Assembly: GCA_029863035.1 (NCBI GenBank)
Contig: JAOTWH010000095.1
Span: forward strand, 1-8,068
Length of the DNA: 8,068 bases
Source: Acidimicrobiia bacterium
Lineage (GTDB): Bacteria > Actinomycetota > Acidimicrobiia > UBA5794 > JAOTWH01
Reading direction: 5' to 3'
A program made the translations under genes and the position numbers. The notes under the pieces were generated by a model. That model made no database searches. It was not told the DNA's origin and was given only the letters and a program-made list of their open reading frames with translations. Below, in pieces: positions 6,363 through 8,068 of the stretch (the first letter of the stretch is position 1; each line of letters starts with the position of its first letter).

Positions 6363-7189
6363 TTCTGACAAGATGGACACCAATGAGTCGACCTGCCTCG
6401 CAACATGGCGCGCCGGATCGGGGTGCCGCATCGGCGGCACGGCTCGTCCTCGCGTCCGTATACCTTGAGCCGGTCGAGGTACTGCCCGGCGCTGCCGTCT
6501 GGCAAGAGGTAGGCCAGATCGTCAAGGCTGGTGCCGCCCCAACGCAGCCCCGCGTTGAGTACCGGACGCACCGCGGAGCGGAGCGCCTTCACCTCACCCG
6601 CATCAAGCGATCCGCCCTGGCGATCGGGGCGAACCTGGGCCCGGTGCAGAACCTCGTCGGCGTAGATGTTCCCAAGACCGGCGACCAAGTTCTGATCGAG
6701 GAGCAGCGCTTTGATCGGCGCGGTGCGATTGGCCAGGCGTTGCTGCAAAGATCTCGCAGTGGGAAGGTGGTCGAGCGCATCGGGCCCAAGTCGGGCCAGC
6801 GATGAGTTCTCCAGTTCCTGCGGGGTGAACACTGCCATGAACCCGAAGGTGCGAGGATCGATGAAGCGAAGGTCGATTCCGGAGCCCATGGTGACCACGA
6901 TGTTGGTGTGAGGCTCTTGAGGCTCGGGGGACGGCACCAAGCGCAGCCGGCCAGACATCCCAAGATGGGTTACCCATGTGAGGTCTTCGCTCAACTGAGT
7001 CATCAGGAACTTGCCGGTACGGCCAACTGACTCCACCATGCGGCCAACTAATCGCTGGGCGAAATCGCCAGGCCTCGCCTGACGCCTCACCATGCGGTCC
7101 CGCTTCACTACCACGGAACGGACCTTGGCTCCTTCGAGTCCGTCGGCCAGGGCGCGGCGAGTGGTCTCGACCTCTGGTAGCTCAGGCAC
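6359..7189 (-). CDS. mutM: Formamidopyrimidine-DNA glycosylase (Fpg/MutM)
   Basis: Fpg is a bifunctional base-excision repair enzyme. It removes 8-oxoguanine and formamidopyrimidines and nicks the abasic site by beta/delta elimination. The 276 residues begin MPELPEVETTRRAL: Pro2 becomes the N-terminal nucleophile and Glu3 the acid, which fixes the start at GTG 7189. Lys60 (RTGKF) matches the conserved lysine of the N-terminal domain. Met78 (LGMSG), Arg113 and Phe115 (DPRTFG) match the lesion-void-filling residues. GLGNIYADE (171-179) marks the helix-two-turn-helix. A C-terminal zinc finger has Cys251, Cys254, Cys271 and Cys274, with the conserved GR.THWCP segment between the pairs. All catalytic features are present and the length is normal. 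The start overlaps the rnc end by eight bases; the end overlaps acyP by four. Only a weak AGAGAG binding site precedes the GTG, so coupling to rnc is likely. Confidence 0.97.
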   Translation of the reverse strand: MPELPEVETTRRALADGLEGAKVRSVVVKRDRMVRRQARPGDFAQRLVGRMVESVGRTGKFLMTQLSEDLTWVTHLGMSGRLRLVPSPEPQEPHTNIVVTMGSGIDLRFIDPRTFGFMAVFTPQELENSSLARLGPDALDHLPTARSLQQRLANRTAPIKALLLDQNLVAGLGNIYADEVLHRAQVRPDRQGGSLDAGEVKALRSAVRPVLNAGLRWGGTSLDDLAYLLPDGSAGQYLDRLKVYGREDEPCRRCGTPIRRAMLRGRSTHWCPSCQK

Positions 7190-7862
7190 CGAGGCTCTCT
7201 AGCGACCTACGAGCTGCCTCCTGCTGAGCTCGCTTCTTCGAACTGCCGGTGCCTGTACCGACAACCTGACCATCGACCTTCACGTCTACCCGAAAGGTCT
7301 TGCGGTGGTCCGGGCCCTCCTCCTGGAACGAATAGTTGAGCTTCTTACCCTCGGCGGCCGCCAGTTCGTGAAGCCGAGTCTTGAAGTCCTTTTGCCCTGG
7401 CATGGCGACATGGGATTCGATCAGAGAACCCCAGTGTTCCACGATGACAGAACGCGCCCGCTCGAATCCTGCGTCCAGATACAGGGCTCCCAACACTGCC
7501 TCCAACGAGTCGGAAAGGATCGACGGCTTGTTCCGGCCTCCACCCTCCTCCTCCCCTCGACCCAACAGCAACGCATCGTCGACCCCCAAGGTGGCGGCCA
7601 CGTCTGCCAGGACGTTCTCGTTGACCACGGAAGCCCGCGTCTTGGTCATCTCACCTTCCGGCAGATCTGGGTAGTTCAGATAGAGATAGTCACTTATCGC
7701 CAACTCGAGCACGGCGTCGCCCAGAAACTCGAGCCTCTCGAAAGTAATAGGGCCGGCGCCCTCGGCCGCGGCCGAGGCGTGGGTCAACGCGACGCGGAGC
7801 AGGGCGCCATCTTCGAACTCGTGACCCAGCGCTCCCTGCAAGCCGCCCTGCGTGTCACTCAA
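7182..7862 (-). CDS. rnc: Ribonuclease III
   Basis: RNase III is the homodimeric endonuclease that cuts double-stranded RNA in rRNA precursors and structured mRNAs. The 226 residues hold an N-terminal catalytic domain with the signature ERLEFLGDAVL (42-52). Its acidic residues Glu42, Glu45 and Asp49, with Asp118 and Glu121 (LSDSLEAVLGA), make up the two-metal site. A C-terminal dsRNA-binding domain (about 157-224) has the GTGTGSSKKRAQQEAA loop and helix. Length and architecture are standard. The start TTG 7862 forms a TTGA overlap with the plsX stop, so translation is probably coupled to plsX. The N-terminus before the catalytic domain is short, and no better start is visible in frame. mutM begins eight bases before the end of this gene. 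Confidence 0.97.
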   Translation of the reverse strand: MSDTQGGLQGALGHEFEDGALLRVALTHASAAAEGAGPITFERLEFLGDAVLELAISDYLYLNYPDLPEGEMTKTRASVVNENVLADVAATLGVDDALLLGRGEEEGGGRNKPSILSDSLEAVLGALYLDAGFERARSVIVEHWGSLIESHVAMPGQKDFKTRLHELAAAEGKKLNYSFQEEGPDHRKTFRVDVKVDGQVVGTGTGSSKKRAQQEAARRSLESLGA

Positions 7863-8068
7863 CCCTGCAACCCGTCCACTACTCGCTGCACCAGACCCTG
7901 CCTGGCACCCTCGGCCGCCATCTCGAGTGCGTTGGCTATGGCAACCCTCGACGATGAACCGTGTGCAATCACAACCACACCTTTGGAGCCAACCAGATGG
8001 GCCCCTCCGTAGTACTCGGGGTCGAGCCGCTCGGTCAACCGCGTAATGGCTGCGGTGAGGTGAGAACG
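7859..8068 (-). CDS. plsX: Phosphate acyltransferase PlsX, C-terminal part (5' end outside window)
   Basis: These are the last 69 codons of PlsX, which converts acyl-ACP to acyl-phosphate, the acyl donor for PlsY in phosphatidic acid synthesis. The visible end reads LDPEYYGGAHLVGSKGVVVI, followed by AHGSSSRVAIANALEMAA and a tail ending VVDGLQG. The EYGGA.LLG...VV.IGHGSS pattern with a final Ala-rich helix is the family's C-terminal signature. The frame is open to the window edge at base 8068, so about 80 percent of the gene (family about 330 residues) is missing. The stop overlaps the rnc start by four bases. The gene heads the coupled series plsX-rnc-mutM-acyP; genes further upstream (rpmF often lies there in other bacteria) are not visible. 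The identification rests on this motif alone. Confidence 0.9.
   Translation of the reverse strand, partial: RSHLTAAITRLTERLDPEYYGGAHLVGSKGVVVIAHGSSSRVAIANALEMAAEGARQGLVQRVVDGLQG

Noticed and set aside
5159..6368. Long plus-strand open frames of 237 and 283 codons antisense to smc and acyP
   Set aside because: They lie over a clearly identified SMC with intact ATPase motifs, show no recognisable domain and have the composition expected of high-GC shadow frames.
7305..8012. Plus-strand open frame of 235 codons
   Set aside because: It is antisense to rnc and the plsX end, both firmly identified by motifs, so it is a shadow frame.

Overview
The window is 8,068 bases of high-GC bacterial chromosome carrying a conserved housekeeping neighbourhood. 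Seven genes and the end of an eighth lie on the minus strand. The 3' end of a plus-strand gene enters at the left edge. The minus-strand order rnc - mutM - acyP - smc - ftsY matches my recollection of the Mycobacterium tuberculosis order (rnc, fpg, one extra gene, acyP, smc, ftsY). Together with the base composition and the frequent GTG/TTG starts, this suggests an actinobacterium. A deep lineage such as Acidimicrobiia is plausible but not proven by this stretch.

Right to left (direction of transcription), the first block is plsX (3' end only) - rnc - mutM - acyP. These genes are joined by overlaps of 4, 8 and 4 bases, so they read as one translationally coupled operon covering phospholipid precursor synthesis, dsRNA processing, oxidised-base repair and acyl-phosphate hydrolysis. 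A 247-base non-coding gap follows, holding a perfect 10-bp GC-rich hairpin and a pair of 30-bp imperfect direct repeats spaced 41 bases apart. The second block is smc - ftsY - cdd - a small two-helix membrane protein. It combines chromosome condensation, the SRP receptor, cytidine salvage (cdd overlaps ftsY by 4 bases) and one unknown gene.

At the left, the C-terminal part of the electron transfer flavoprotein alpha subunit (etfA, plus strand) converges on the small membrane protein gene. The 188 bases between their stop codons contain the most unusual signal in the window: a long imperfect inverted repeat (333-367 with 456-492, about 30 pairs) beginning at the last base of the etfA stop codon and enclosing further hairpins. 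G-U wobbles favour a plus-strand RNA. A 15-bp perfect tandem duplication next to it covers the stop codon of the membrane protein gene.

No rRNA, tRNA, CRISPR array, transposase or phage gene was seen. The coding part is ordinary, and the points worth a second look are mainly in the two intergenic regions.
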